A stretch of 64,000 nucleotides of DNA from Mesorhizobium sp. (GTDB lineage Bacteria; Pseudomonadota; Alphaproteobacteria; Rhizobiales; Rhizobiaceae), in NCBI GenBank assembly GCA_004017275.1, contig SAKE01000005.1:62001-126000 (forward strand). The letters are read 5' to 3'. The stretch's first letter is position 1. Every line of letters begins with the position of its first letter. The notes below the pieces were generated by a model. That model had not been told where the DNA came from and made no database searches. It was given only the letters and a program-made list of their open reading frames with translations. This document shows, in pieces, positions 7,294 to 15,549 of this stretch. The translations under genes and the position numbers were made by a program.

Positions 7294-8397
7294 ATGAATG
7301 CCATGACCAAAACCCTCCCCGCCACCATGGCCGCCGTGCTGCTCACCGGGCACGGTGGACCGGAGAAACTCGTCTACCGCAGCGATGTGAAAGTGCCCGC
7401 ACTTGCTCCTGGTGAGGTGCTGGTCAAGGTCAGCGCCTGCGGGATGAACAACACCGATGTCTGGGTGCGCCAAGGTGCCTATGGCACGGAAGAGGATGCG
7501 GCTGCCGTGTCGACCTGGCGGCGCCAAGGCAACACGTTGAGCTTCCCGCGCATCCAGGGCACCGACACGGTCGGTATCATCGCTGCTGTCGGTGCCGGCG
7601 TTTCGCCGGACCGTATCGGCGAACGGGTGATGGTCGATTTCTCGATCTACAACCGCGACGACGATTCGCTCGCCGACATCGACTATATGGGCCATGGTCG
7701 GGACGGCGGTTACGCCGAATACCAGGCCGTGCCAGCCGAGAACGCTCACGTCGTCGACACCGACATGAGCGACGTCGAACTCGCGACCTTCTGCTGCGCT
7801 TATCTTACCGGCGAACAGATGCTTGAACGGGCCGCGCTCAAGGCGGGCGAACGCGTGCTGGTAACCGGCGCCTCGGGCGGCGTCGGTTCCGGCATCGTGC
7901 AGTTGGCACGGGCGCGCGGCGCCATTCCCTATGCGGTCGTCGGCAAGGGGAAGGAACAGGCGGTGCTGGACATCGGCGCCGAGGCCGTCATCACCCGTGG
8001 CGTCGTAGACCTGCCGCAAGCCGTGGCTGAAGCGACCGGCGGCCAGCCGATCGACGTGGTGGCCGACCTGGTCGGCGGCGCCATCTTCAACGATCTGTTG
8101 CGCATTCTTAGGCCCGAAGGCCGCTACACAACCGCCGGCGCGATTGCCGGTCCGGTCGTGCAACTCGATCTCAGGACCATGTACCTGAAGCAGCTGCAGC
8201 TGCACGGTTCGAGCCAGGGCACACGCGCCGATTTCCGCCGCATCGTTGGATACATCGAGGCGAAGAAGATTCGGCCGCTGGTCGGTGGCGTCTACAAGCT
8301 CTCCGATTTCCACCATGCGCAGGCGGATTTCATCGCCAAGGATTTCGTCGGCAAACTGGTGGTGGTGCCGGATACCATGTGGGGTTCGGCTGGCTGA
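7294..8397 (+). CDS. Zinc-free MDR oxidoreductase (quinone oxidoreductase / alcohol dehydrogenase family)
   Basis: A 367-residue medium-chain dehydrogenase/reductase. The N-terminal GroES-like domain (about 1-160) lacks the structural cysteine cluster of zinc alcohol dehydrogenases, though one CGMNNTD segment is present. The Rossmann domain carries GASGGVGSGIVQLARARG, the NADPH-binding glycine motif of quinone oxidoreductases. It starts 9 bp after doeD, so it is probably part of the doe transcript, yet it is not a recognised core step of ectoine degradation. It may detoxify a reactive aldehyde or serve a linked pathway; the substrate is unknown. An in-frame ATG at 7303 is an alternative start. 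Confidence 0.75.
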   Translation: MNAMTKTLPATMAAVLLTGHGGPEKLVYRSDVKVPALAPGEVLVKVSACGMNNTDVWVRQGAYGTEEDAAAVSTWRRQGNTLSFPRIQGTDTVGIIAAVGAGVSPDRIGERVMVDFSIYNRDDDSLADIDYMGHGRDGGYAEYQAVPAENAHVVDTDMSDVELATFCCAYLTGEQMLERAALKAGERVLVTGASGGVGSGIVQLARARGAIPYAVVGKGKEQAVLDIGAEAVITRGVVDLPQAVAEATGGQPIDVVADLVGGAIFNDLLRILRPEGRYTTAGAIAGPVVQLDLRTMYLKQLQLHGSSQGTRADFRRIVGYIEAKKIRPLVGGVYKLSDFHHAQADFIAKDFVGKLVVVPDTMWGSAG

Positions 8398-8409
8398 ACA
8401 ACCTATGCC

Positions 8410-8544
8410 TCAACCCTTGTGAGCCGCTCTCAGCAGCATGCCGAACAGGTCGCAGCCGGCGGGTGCCAGGTACTTGGCGGCAAGCGCCGACATCGCCGCC
8501 GTGCGCAGCGCCGTCAGGATGGTCATTTCCGACAGCAAACTCTT
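8410..8544 (-). pseudogene. Remnant of an ornithine cyclodeaminase-like gene
   Basis: Reading the minus strand, an open stretch gives LLSEMTILTALRTAAMSALA and then AKYLAP before diverging and reaching TGA at 8410. The 'SEMT-LTALRTAATSALAAKYLA' block is a hallmark of the ornithine cyclodeaminase / mu-crystallin family, just before the NAD-binding glycine loop. Everything upstream and downstream of it is missing, so this is a decayed fragment of about 26 recognisable residues. EutC, in the ectoine cluster, belongs to this family, so the relic could come from a duplicated eutC; that link is an inference. Confidence 0.65.
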
Positions 8545-8572
8545 AGGCGCCTGAGATTTCGTGGCCAAGCCG

Positions 8573-9598
8573 TCAGGGAATTTCCGCGACGCGCACGATC
8601 AGCTTGCCGAAATTCCTGCCTTCGAGAAGCCCCAGGAAGGCCTGCGGCGCATTCTCCAGACCATCCACGATATCTTCCCTGTATCGAACCTGCCCGGATG
8701 CTATCCAGTCGGCCATATCGCGGTAGAAGGCCGGGCGCTGGGCGACAAATTCCCGCTGGATGAAACCCCTTATCGTCAGGCTGCGGTGCAGCACTTGCTG
8801 CATCAACGTCGGCAGCCGGTCGGTGCCGGCATCCGCAATGACATTGTACTGCGCGATCAACCCGCAGACCGGCACACGCGCAAATTCGTTCAGCAGGGGA
8901 AACACCGCATCCCAGACAGGACCGCCGACATTCTCGAAATAGATGTCGATGCCATCTGGGCAGGCTGCCTTCAACTGCTCGGCAAAATCATCGGCACGGT
9001 GATCGACGACCGCGTCAAAGCCAAGTTCGTCTCGCACGAAAGCACATTTGTCGGCGCCGCCGGCGATGCCGACGGCACGCGCGCCCTTGATGCGCGCGAT
9101 CTGGCCAACGGCCGACCCGACCGCGCCGCTGGCGGCCGCCACGACGACCGTCTCGCCAGGCTTCGGCTGTCCGATGGTGAGCAAGCCGGCATAGGCCGTG
9201 AAGCCTGGCATGCCGAGAACGCCGAGCGCCGTTGTGATGGGTGCCGCCGCGGGATCGAGCTTGCGCAGCCCGACACCGTCGGACAGTGCAAAACTCTGCC
9301 ATCCCGAGTGGGACAGGACGATGTCCCCTTCGCCAAATTCCGGGTGGCGAGAGATCACGACACGGGCAACGGTACCGCCCTCCATCACGCCGTCGACATC
9401 GACCGGCTTGGCATAGGATTTCGTGGCGTTCATACGACCGCGCATATAGGGATCGAGCGACAGATAAAGGATCTGCAGCAGCAGTTCACCTTCGCCAGGC
9501 TGGGCAATATCAACCGTTTCGATGCGGAAATCGCTCGGTTTCGGTTGGCCTTGCGGTCGTGCCGCGAGTACGACGCGGGTGTTGGGCTGGGTCGACAT
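8573..9598 (-). CDS. CurA/leukotriene B4 dehydrogenase-type NADP-dependent oxidoreductase
   Basis: A 341-residue MDR enzyme of the prostaglandin reductase / CurA / YncB group, which reduces enone double bonds with NADPH. Typical motifs are LSLDPYMRGRM near residue 50, GMPGFTAYAGLL near 130, and AAASGAVGSAVGQIARIKGA as the NADPH loop near 155. It has no zinc ligands. It lies 25 bp downstream of the LLM monooxygenase on the same strand, so the two are probably one transcript that oxidises and then reduces an unknown compound. Confidence 0.82.
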   Translation of the reverse strand: MSTQPNTRVVLAARPQGQPKPSDFRIETVDIAQPGEGELLLQILYLSLDPYMRGRMNATKSYAKPVDVDGVMEGGTVARVVISRHPEFGEGDIVLSHSGWQSFALSDGVGLRKLDPAAAPITTALGVLGMPGFTAYAGLLTIGQPKPGETVVVAAASGAVGSAVGQIARIKGARAVGIAGGADKCAFVRDELGFDAVVDHRADDFAEQLKAACPDGIDIYFENVGGPVWDAVFPLLNEFARVPVCGLIAQYNVIADAGTDRLPTLMQQVLHRSLTIRGFIQREFVAQRPAFYRDMADWIASGQVRYREDIVDGLENAPQAFLGLLEGRNFGKLIVRVAEIP

Positions 9599-9623
9599 CG
9601 AAAACCTCCCTGCGAAGAACGCT

Positions 9624-10946
9624 CTAATCGAAGAACCGGTTGGGCGGACGCTTCAGGCCGAGATTCTCGCGCAGCGTCGATCCCTCATATTGCCGCCTGA
9701 ATATCCCTCGCCGCTGCAGTTCGGGCACGACCTTCTCGGCAAAATCATCGAGCCCGGCAGGCAGATAGGGAAACATGATGTTGAAGCCATCGGAGCCGTC
9801 GGCGACCAGCCATTCCTCCATCTCGTCGGCGATTGTTTCAGGCGTGCCTACAAAAGCAAGGCCGGAATAGCCGCCCAGCCTTTGGGCAAGCTGCCTGACG
9901 GTCAGGTTCTCCTGGCGCGCCAATTCGATGACGCGCTCGCGGCCGCTCCTGCTGGCATTGGTCTCGGGGATTTCGGGCAAGGGCGCGTCCGGGTCAAAAC
10001 CGGACGCATCGTGCCCGATGGCGATCGACAGCGAGGCGATGCCGCTCTCGTAATAGACGAGGCTGTCGAGCTTTGCCCGTTTGGCATGCGCGTCCTCGAC
10101 GCTGTCGCCGACAACGACAAAGGCGCCGGGCAGGATCTTGATGTCGTCGCGTGACCGGCCAAGTTTCTCCGCACGGCCTTTGACGTCGGCAAGGAAACGC
10201 TGCCCCGCCGCAAGATCGGCATGGGCAGCGAAAATGACCTCCGCCGTCTCCGCCGCCAGTTGCCGCCCCGCCTCCGAGGCGCCGGCCTGGACGATGACGG
10301 GCCAGCCCTGCACCGGTCGCGCGATGTTGAGCGGCCCGCGCACCGAAAGATGTCCGCCCTTGTGGTCGAGCACGTGTAGCCTGGCGGGGTCGAAATAGAG
10401 CCCGCTTTCGGCGTCGCGGATGAAGGCATCGTCGGCGAAGCTGTCCCACAGGCCGGTGACGACATCGTAGAACTCCCGTGCCCGCCGGTAGCGCTCGTCA
10501 TGCTCGACATGCTCGTCGAGGCCGAAATTCAGGGCGGCATCGGGGTTGGACGTGGTGACGATGTTCCAGCCGGCGCGCCCACCGCTGATATGATCCAGCG
10601 ACGCGAAGCGGCGGGCAACATGATAGGGCGCGTCGAAGGTCGTCGATGCGGTTGCGACCAGCCCGATGTGATCGGTCACGGCGGCAAGCGCCGACAGCAG
10701 CGTGAACGGCTCGAACGACGTGATCGTGTGGCTGCGCCTCAGCGCTTCGATCGGCATGTTGAGAACAGCCAAATGGTCGGCCATGAAGAAGGCGTCGAAC
10801 TTCGCCGCCTCCAGGGTCTGGGCGAAGCGCTTCAGATGCGCGAAATTGAAATTGGCGTCGGGATAGGCGCCTGGGTAGCGCCAAGCGCCGGTGTGCAGGC
10901 TGACGGGGCGCATGAAGGCGCCGAGGCGCAATTGTTTTTGTGTCAT
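9624..10946 (-). CDS. NtaA/SnaA/DszA-type LLM flavin-dependent monooxygenase
   Basis: A bacterial luciferase-like (TIM-barrel) FMNH2-dependent monooxygenase of about 440 residues, within the usual 430-460 of the NtaA/SnaA/DszA group. Recognisable blocks are GAWRYPGAYPDANFNF near the start, FFMADHLAVLN, SGGRAGWNIVTTSNPDAALN and GFNIMFPYLP near the end. The start is the ATG at 10946 (an ATG three codons upstream is possible); longer in-frame extensions add non-conserved residues. These enzymes oxidise chelators, heterocycles or sulfur compounds using reduced flavin from a separate reductase, none of which is adjacent. It is followed by the CurA-like gene. Confidence 0.85.
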   Translation of the reverse strand: MTQKQLRLGAFMRPVSLHTGAWRYPGAYPDANFNFAHLKRFAQTLEAAKFDAFFMADHLAVLNMPIEALRRSHTITSFEPFTLLSALAAVTDHIGLVATASTTFDAPYHVARRFASLDHISGGRAGWNIVTTSNPDAALNFGLDEHVEHDERYRRAREFYDVVTGLWDSFADDAFIRDAESGLYFDPARLHVLDHKGGHLSVRGPLNIARPVQGWPVIVQAGASEAGRQLAAETAEVIFAAHADLAAGQRFLADVKGRAEKLGRSRDDIKILPGAFVVVGDSVEDAHAKRAKLDSLVYYESGIASLSIAIGHDASGFDPDAPLPEIPETNASRSGRERVIELARQENLTVRQLAQRLGGYSGLAFVGTPETIADEMEEWLVADGSDGFNIMFPYLPAGLDDFAEKVVPELQRRGIFRRQYEGSTLRENLGLKRPPNRFFD

Positions 10947-11289
10947 GAAAGTCATTCCGACCGATCGATGCAATCGAGCACCATCGCTCGAATCCTGAAC
11001 CAAGGATCGGACGGTCCGCCCAGTTCGGGAAGATATCCTGTTCCTCCGCGCCGGGCTTCTGCAGCATGTCAGTTTTGCGCCGTCCGGGACCGGGACAAAA
11101 AATGGCCGGGCTCGAATGCGGCCCGGCCAAAAGAAGGTCAAAACCTTCAGAGGGGAACACGTCCAGCGGAATGGGAGGAAACCGCCGAACGATTTTGCCT
11201 GTTTGAGCCTATTTCAAAGCCTTGGCGACGAATGGAATTCCAAAAAATTTACAAAATGGCAAAAATTCGTGCACCGCATTATCGGATCT
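10947..11289. other. Intergenic region, no gene seen
   Basis: This 343-bp gap separates two minus-strand genes. Its right third (11190-11290) is AT-rich and includes a perfect GGAATTCC palindrome followed by A tracts, plausible promoter sequence for the leftward LLM gene. I found no convincing ORF, RNA gene or terminator hairpin. Confidence 0.4.
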
Positions 11290-12309
11290 TCACGAGCCCG
11301 CGGCTCCGGTCTCGAGAAGATCGGCATAGTGGCGGCGCGCCACGTCGGGATGTGAACGCAGCCGGCTTTTGAGCACATTGGTGCCGACATCGCGGAACAA
11401 TGGGTTGTCCGGATCGCTCGCCGGTCCGCGCGCTTCGGCCGCCAATTCCTCGGGCAGGGTCAGAAGCGGTATAGTCGCATCCAGCCGCGCACTGAAGAAG
11501 AAGGGAACGGAAATCCGCTCGACGCCGGCAGGCGGCGTCACGACGCGGTGAACGGTAGCGCGCAAATATCCATTCGATGCCAGTTCGAGCAGCTCGCCGA
11601 TGTTGACGACCAGCGTTCCGGGGAGCGGATCCACATTCACCCAGCTTCCGTCATATTCGACCTGCAGGCCCTTGTTGTCGTCCTGCAGCAACAGGGTCAG
11701 GAAGCCGCCATCCTTGTGCGCGCCAACGCCCTGGTCGGAGCCGGTCGCTTCACGGCCGGGATAACGCACTATCTTCATGCGATGATTGGGCGAGTCCCGA
11801 TAGATCGCATCGAAGGCGTCCTCGGGCTGATCGAGCGACAGCGAGAAGGCTTTCAGCAGCCGGATCGCGACAGCTGTCGCCTTGGCCTGCCATGCAAGCA
11901 GCGCCGGCTTGAGTTCCGGCAATGCCTGGGGCCACTGGTTCGGCCCTTGCAGCCGTGTCCAGGGCGCTATTCCCGGCCCTTGCGGTATGGGCTGACGCTC
12001 CACGCCAATGTCCAGTTGCTCACGCCAGTCGGCCGCACCCTTGGTCAGTTCGCCGCCGGCGCGGGTGTAGCCACGAAACTGCTGGGATTTGACCATTTCG
12101 ATCGCCAGCTTGTCGGCCTCCGGCAACGCGAAAAACCGACGTGAGGCATCGAGCACTTCGTCGATCTCCGTTGCGGAAATTCCGTGGCCGCTGAGGTAGA
12201 AGAAGCCGACATCCCGGGCCGCCGTACGCAGGTCCAGGAGAAAAGTACGATACTCGGACGCACCTTGTTCGAGGCGGCTCAGGTCAAGCACCGGCACAAT
12301 TCTGGGCAT
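11290..12309 (-). CDS. Isopenicillin N synthase-like 2-oxoglutarate/Fe(II) oxygenase
   Basis: A 339-residue member of the 2OG-Fe(II) oxygenase / isopenicillin N synthase family. An N-terminal DIOX_N region (VPVLDLSRL, GFFYLSGHGI) precedes the jelly-roll core. The iron triad is H198-x-D200 (GAHKDGG) and H254 (ATVHRV); R265-x-S267 (RIS) would bind the 2-oxoglutarate carboxylate. AAGGA lies 8 bases before the ATG. It is upstream of the LLM monooxygenase and CurA reductase on the same strand, but the 343-bp gap makes a common transcript uncertain. The substrate cannot be read from the sequence; homologues hydroxylate or desaturate small metabolites. Confidence 0.85.
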   Translation of the reverse strand: MPRIVPVLDLSRLEQGASEYRTFLLDLRTAARDVGFFYLSGHGISATEIDEVLDASRRFFALPEADKLAIEMVKSQQFRGYTRAGGELTKGAADWREQLDIGVERQPIPQGPGIAPWTRLQGPNQWPQALPELKPALLAWQAKATAVAIRLLKAFSLSLDQPEDAFDAIYRDSPNHRMKIVRYPGREATGSDQGVGAHKDGGFLTLLLQDDNKGLQVEYDGSWVNVDPLPGTLVVNIGELLELASNGYLRATVHRVVTPPAGVERISVPFFFSARLDATIPLLTLPEELAAEARGPASDPDNPLFRDVGTNVLKSRLRSHPDVARRHYADLLETGAAGS

Positions 12310-12625
12310 GGTCAGGTTCCTTCTTTTCTCTGCCTTGGCTTAGGAGAAGTAGAAGCGACCACCGGCAAGAGCTTCGAGCATGAATGCATCTCAAAGTGAC
12401 ACGCAAGGCGTGCCGATCAAAGCAACAGGAAGTCCAATCTGGGCCGAATGGAAGAATGTCAGCGCTGCATATTATGACCTGTCGGCAAATAATTTCCCGA
12501 CAAGTGCTTCACCCGCCATGCCTCTCGTGGGCCGCACTTTCCAGTGCGACATCGGATAGGTCACAGCGGAAGCGCAATCGCGCATGATCGTCTGTAAATT
12601 CCGCCAGCCGACCGGCAGGACGGCT
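12310..12625. other. Intergenic region, no gene seen
   Basis: A 316-bp gap between uxuA and the 2OG oxygenase gene, both on the minus strand. It should hold the terminator of uxuA and the promoter of the oxygenase gene, but no strong hairpin with a T tract and no convincing small ORF were found. Confidence 0.35.
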
Positions 12626-13810
12626 TCAAGCCAGCCCGAACCGCTCGACGGCGCGCATGATGCCGCGCAGTTCGGCGAGGCCCTTCAGCCGGCCGATCAG
12701 CGAGTAGCCAGGATTGATCCTGGTCTTGCCGATGTCATCGGCGAGCAGGTGGCCATGGTCGGGTCGCATCGGAATGCGCCAGTCGGCACGGCCTTCCCTG
12801 CGGCGGCGCGCCTCTTCCTGCATCAGAGCCAGGATGACATGCGCCATGTCGGTGCCGCCCTCGAGATGCTCGGCCTCATAGAACGAGCCGTCATCCTCGA
12901 TGGTGATGTTGCGCAGATGGACGAAATGGATGCGGTCGGCGAATTCCTTCACCATGGCGACGATGTCGTTGTCGGCGCGCGTCCCGTAGGAGCCCGTGCA
13001 GAACGTCAGGCCATTGGCGGGGCTGTCGACGGCGTTGAGGATGAAACGCGCATCCTCGGCGGTCGAAACGATGCGTGGCAGGCCATAGAGCGAGAAGGGA
13101 GGGTCGTCGGGATGGATGCACATGCGCACTCCCTCTTCTTCGGCCACAGGAATGATCTCGCGCAGAAACCATGCAAGGTTGTCGCGCAGTTCCTTCGGTC
13201 CGATCGCATCGTATTCCGCCAGGGCCTCGCGAAAACTGTCCCTGTCATAGCTGCGCTCGGTCGCCGGCAGGCCGGCGATCAGGTTGCGCTCGATCCTGTC
13301 GATCGCCTCGCTGCTCAGCTCCTTCAGCCGCGCTTCCGCCTCGGCGATGCGGGCGGCGGTATAGCCGGCCTCGGCATTCTTGCGCTTCAGCACGAACAGA
13401 TCGTAGGCCGCGAAATCGATCGCGTCGAAACGCAGCGCATAACCCGTCGTCGGCAGCCGATAGGCCAGATCCGTTCGAGTCCAGTCGACCACAGGCATGA
13501 AATTGTAGCAGACCGTCGCGATGCCGGCCTTGGCGAGCGCGCGGATCGTGTCCTTGTACCAACCGACATAGCGCAGCCTTTCGGCCGAGCCGATCTTGAT
13601 CGAGTTATGGACCGGGATGCTCTCGACAACCGACCAGGTCAGGTCGGCGGCTTCGATGATTCGCTTGCGCTCCAGAATGTTCTCGAGCGGCCAGGCGCGC
13701 CCGTCATAGATATCGTGCAGCGCCGATACCACACCCGTCGCGCCTGCCTGTTTGACGTGATCGAGTGTTACCGGGTCGTTCGGTCCATACCAGCGCCAGC
13801 ACTGTTCCAT
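12626..13810 (-). CDS. uxuA: Mannonate dehydratase
   Basis: A 394-residue UxuA-family enzyme that dehydrates D-mannonate to 2-keto-3-deoxygluconate in glucuronate degradation. Family blocks include [20 protein letters not shown] at the N-terminus, [15 protein letters not shown] near 110, [35 protein letters not shown] and RPDHGHLL near the C-terminus; the His, Cys and Asp residues in these bind the divalent metal. Full length for the family. AAGGAAG lies upstream of the ATG. The divergent SDR gene, 251 bp away across tandem repeats, could be the partner mannonate/fructuronate oxidoreductase, but that is only suggested by position. Confidence 0.93.
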   Translation of the reverse strand: MEQCWRWYGPNDPVTLDHVKQAGATGVVSALHDIYDGRAWPLENILERKRIIEAADLTWSVVESIPVHNSIKIGSAERLRYVGWYKDTIRALAKAGIATVCYNFMPVVDWTRTDLAYRLPTTGYALRFDAIDFAAYDLFVLKRKNAEAGYTAARIAEAEARLKELSSEAIDRIERNLIAGLPATERSYDRDSFREALAEYDAIGPKELRDNLAWFLREIIPVAEEEGVRMCIHPDDPPFSLYGLPRIVSTAEDARFILNAVDSPANGLTFCTGSYGTRADNDIVAMVKEFADRIHFVHLRNITIEDDGSFYEAEHLEGGTDMAHVILALMQEEARRRREGRADWRIPMRPDHGHLLADDIGKTRINPGYSLIGRLKGLAELRGIMRAVERFGLA

Positions 13811-13870
13811 TGCCGCTTCCTTCTGCGAGAGGACGGCAACCTATTGTCGGACCGCAATGAGTGTCAAACT

Positions 13871-14021
13871 AAAGCGCGGAACGGATTCTGATGGCGCGCT
13901 TTGGTCTTTGATTGATGCATATCGTTATCCCAAAACCGGATCCACTTTTGGGCGACATGCATTGTTTGATTGATGCATATCGTTATCCCAAAACCGGATC
14001 CACTTTTGGGCGACATGCATT
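13871..14021. repeat. Tandem 58-bp repeat with adjacent hairpin
   Basis: Two near-perfect copies lie head to tail: 13907-13964 and 13965-14021, period 58 bp and identical over 57 bp. Each contains GATGCATATCGTTATCCC and a CACTTTTGGGCGACATGC half, giving inverted symmetry around CGGATCC (CCCAAAA ... TTTTGGG). An extra stem, AAAGCGCG (13871-13878) with CGCGCTTT (13895-13902), precedes them. It looks like a dispersed rhizobial palindromic element duplicated in tandem between the divergent uxuA and SDR genes; an operator role is possible. Confidence 0.8.
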
Positions 14022-14061
14022 AAATATCCGGTTTCCGATAACGAATGAAGGAGTTCCCGCA

Positions 14062-14847
14062 ATGAAGGATTTCGACGGCAAAGTGGCCTTGGTTACGGGG
14101 ACAACCGGGATTGGCTTCGCAACCGCCAGACGCCTCGCTGCAGGGGGTGCTGCAATCATCGCCTGCGGCATCGACCGCTCGGCCAACGCGGCGATGGAAG
14201 CGGAACTGGAAGGTTCCGGAGCCAAGGCGTTGGTCATAGGCGCCGACGTCTCCGTGCCGGATCAGGTTCGCGACGCGGTCGCGGCCGGCGTCGCGAAATT
14301 CGGCGGCATCGATATCATCGTCAATTCGGCGGCGGTGCATCCGTACGGAACCGCTGTCAGCACCGATTTCGAGACCTGGAACAGGGCGATGTCGGTCAAT
14401 GTCGGCTCGATCTATCTGACCGCGCATTTCGGCATTCCGGAAATGGTCCGCCGGGGCGGCGGCGCCATCGTCAATGTCGCTTCGGTGCAGGGCTTCGCCT
14501 GCCAGCAGAATGTCGCCGCCTATGCCACCACCAAGGGCGCCATCCACACGCTGACGCGCGCTTTGGCCCTTGATCATGCGCGCTCCGGCATCCGCGTCAA
14601 TTCCGTCAGCCCGGGCTCGATCCGCACCCCGATCCTGGAGAAAGCCGCCCGCGGCGAGAACGGGACCGATGCCGATGTCGAATCCGCCTACAAGCGCTTC
14701 GGCGAAGCGCATCCCATCGGTCGCATCGGCGAGCCGGAGGAGGTGGCCGAACTCATCGCCTTCCTGTGTTCGTCGAAGGCCGGCTTCTGCACCGGCGCGG
14801 ACTACAAGATCGATGGCGGCCTGACCGCCGGCATCGGCGTGAAGTAG
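14062..14847 (+). CDS. SDR-family oxidoreductase next to uxuA
   Basis: A 261-residue classical short-chain dehydrogenase. The cofactor loop TGTTGIG is near residue 12, NSAAVH is the NNAG-equivalent, and YATTK supplies the catalytic Tyr and Lys, followed by NSVSPGSIRTP. The ATG at 14062 has GAAGGAG 8 bases upstream; an upstream in-frame extension would read through the tandem repeats and is rejected. Divergence from uxuA suggests a sugar-acid role, for example fructuronate/mannonate reduction, but the substrate is not readable from sequence. Confidence 0.8.
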   Translation: MKDFDGKVALVTGTTGIGFATARRLAAGGAAIIACGIDRSANAAMEAELEGSGAKALVIGADVSVPDQVRDAVAAGVAKFGGIDIIVNSAAVHPYGTAVSTDFETWNRAMSVNVGSIYLTAHFGIPEMVRRGGGAIVNVASVQGFACQQNVAAYATTKGAIHTLTRALALDHARSGIRVNSVSPGSIRTPILEKAARGENGTDADVESAYKRFGEAHPIGRIGEPEEVAELIAFLCSSKAGFCTGADYKIDGGLTAGIGVK

Positions 14848-14917
14848 AGCCATGAAGATTGGGGTTTGGCCCGGGAGTCGCCACCCGACAATTGGTTTGC
14901 CGGACCTTCTTGACCGA

Positions 14918-15040
14918 TCAATGCCCAAGCAAATTGAACAACGCATGGGCCACGCCGAACAGGCCAAGTCCAACCAGGGCAATAGCGGCAATTCTGGTCG
15001 TCACCTGCCCATTGAAGCGCTTGACGCCCAATCGCCACAT
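14918..15040 (-). CDS. 40-residue single-helix membrane protein downstream of the YbaK-like gene
   Basis: A short ORF encoding about 40 residues: a basic N-terminus MWRLGVKRFNGQVTTR, then one hydrophobic helix (IAAIALVGLGLFGVAHALF) and a short tail ending in LLGH. GAGAGA lies just upstream of the ATG, and the start is 8 bp after the ybaK-like stop on the same strand, so it is probably the third gene of the tnaA operon. The positive-inside end predicts a single-pass inner-membrane protein. The family is not recognised. It could be a chance ORF, but site, spacing and composition argue for a real gene. Confidence 0.55.
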   Translation of the reverse strand: MWRLGVKRFNGQVTTRIAAIALVGLGLFGVAHALFNLLGH

Positions 15041-15048
15041 TGTCTCTC

Positions 15049-15549
15049 TCAACTCGCAGCAGGGCTGGACTGGTCTGCAATAGCCGCTGCCTTCGACAGA
15101 TCTGCCAGCGCAGCCTGAGCGACCCGCAACAGTTCGGCAAGAGCAATCACGAGGGTTGCGGTCTTGCGCCCCGTGCCGCAGACGACCTCTTCCAATTCAA
15201 GGACGTTGCGGTCGATGAACACGCGAGCACCGTTGATCGGCAGCGGAACGACGCCGCCGTTCTCCATGTCGAGTCTGTCCCGGACGTACTCTTCCTCGGC
15301 CATGCGAAGGTCCGCCCGTCGTTCTCCAAGTGCGCCCGCGATCTTCTTGTAGTCAGCGCGCTCCGCTGCCCGCAGGGCGACGATCGCAAGGCTGTCGTCG
15401 GTACAGCGGAACACCAGGCTCTTGACCATGTTTCGAGGATCGTGCGGTAATATCTCCTTTGCATCCTCGAACGAGATCAACGGCCTATGCGTCACCACGG
15501 AGAACGCCGCACCCCGCTCTTCGAGGTATCGTTTGACCAGCGGGCTCAT
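15049..15549 (-). CDS. YbaK/EbsC-like aminoacyl-tRNA deacylase domain protein
   Basis: About 166 residues from the ATG at 15549, whose codon overlaps the tryptophanase stop as ATGA, indicating translational coupling. The fold is YbaK/ProX (prolyl-tRNA editing): [18 protein letters not shown] at the N-terminus, KSLVFRC with the usual substrate-site lysine, and a C-terminal block with [18 protein letters not shown]. Such proteins hydrolyse mischarged tRNAs (YbaK removes Cys from tRNA-Pro) or related thioesters/esters. Coupling to tryptophanase is unusual and hints at a free amino-acid-derived substrate or protection against misacylation. An in-frame upstream start is possible but lies inside tnaA. 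Confidence 0.82.
   Translation of the reverse strand: MSPLVKRYLEERGAAFSVVTHRPLISFEDAKEILPHDPRNMVKSLVFRCTDDSLAIVALRAAERADYKKIAGALGERRADLRMAEEEYVRDRLDMENGGVVPLPINGARVFIDRNVLELEEVVCGTGRKTATLVIALAELLRVAQAALADLSKAAAIADQSSPAAS

Noticed and set aside
6799..8316. Antisense ORF of 505 codons across doeD and the oxidoreductase
   Set aside because: Spans two well-supported genes on the other strand and shows no family motifs.
13912..14061. N-terminal extension of the SDR through the tandem repeats
   Set aside because: The extension merely translates the 58-bp repeats; a strong GAAGGAG site precedes the ATG at 14062.
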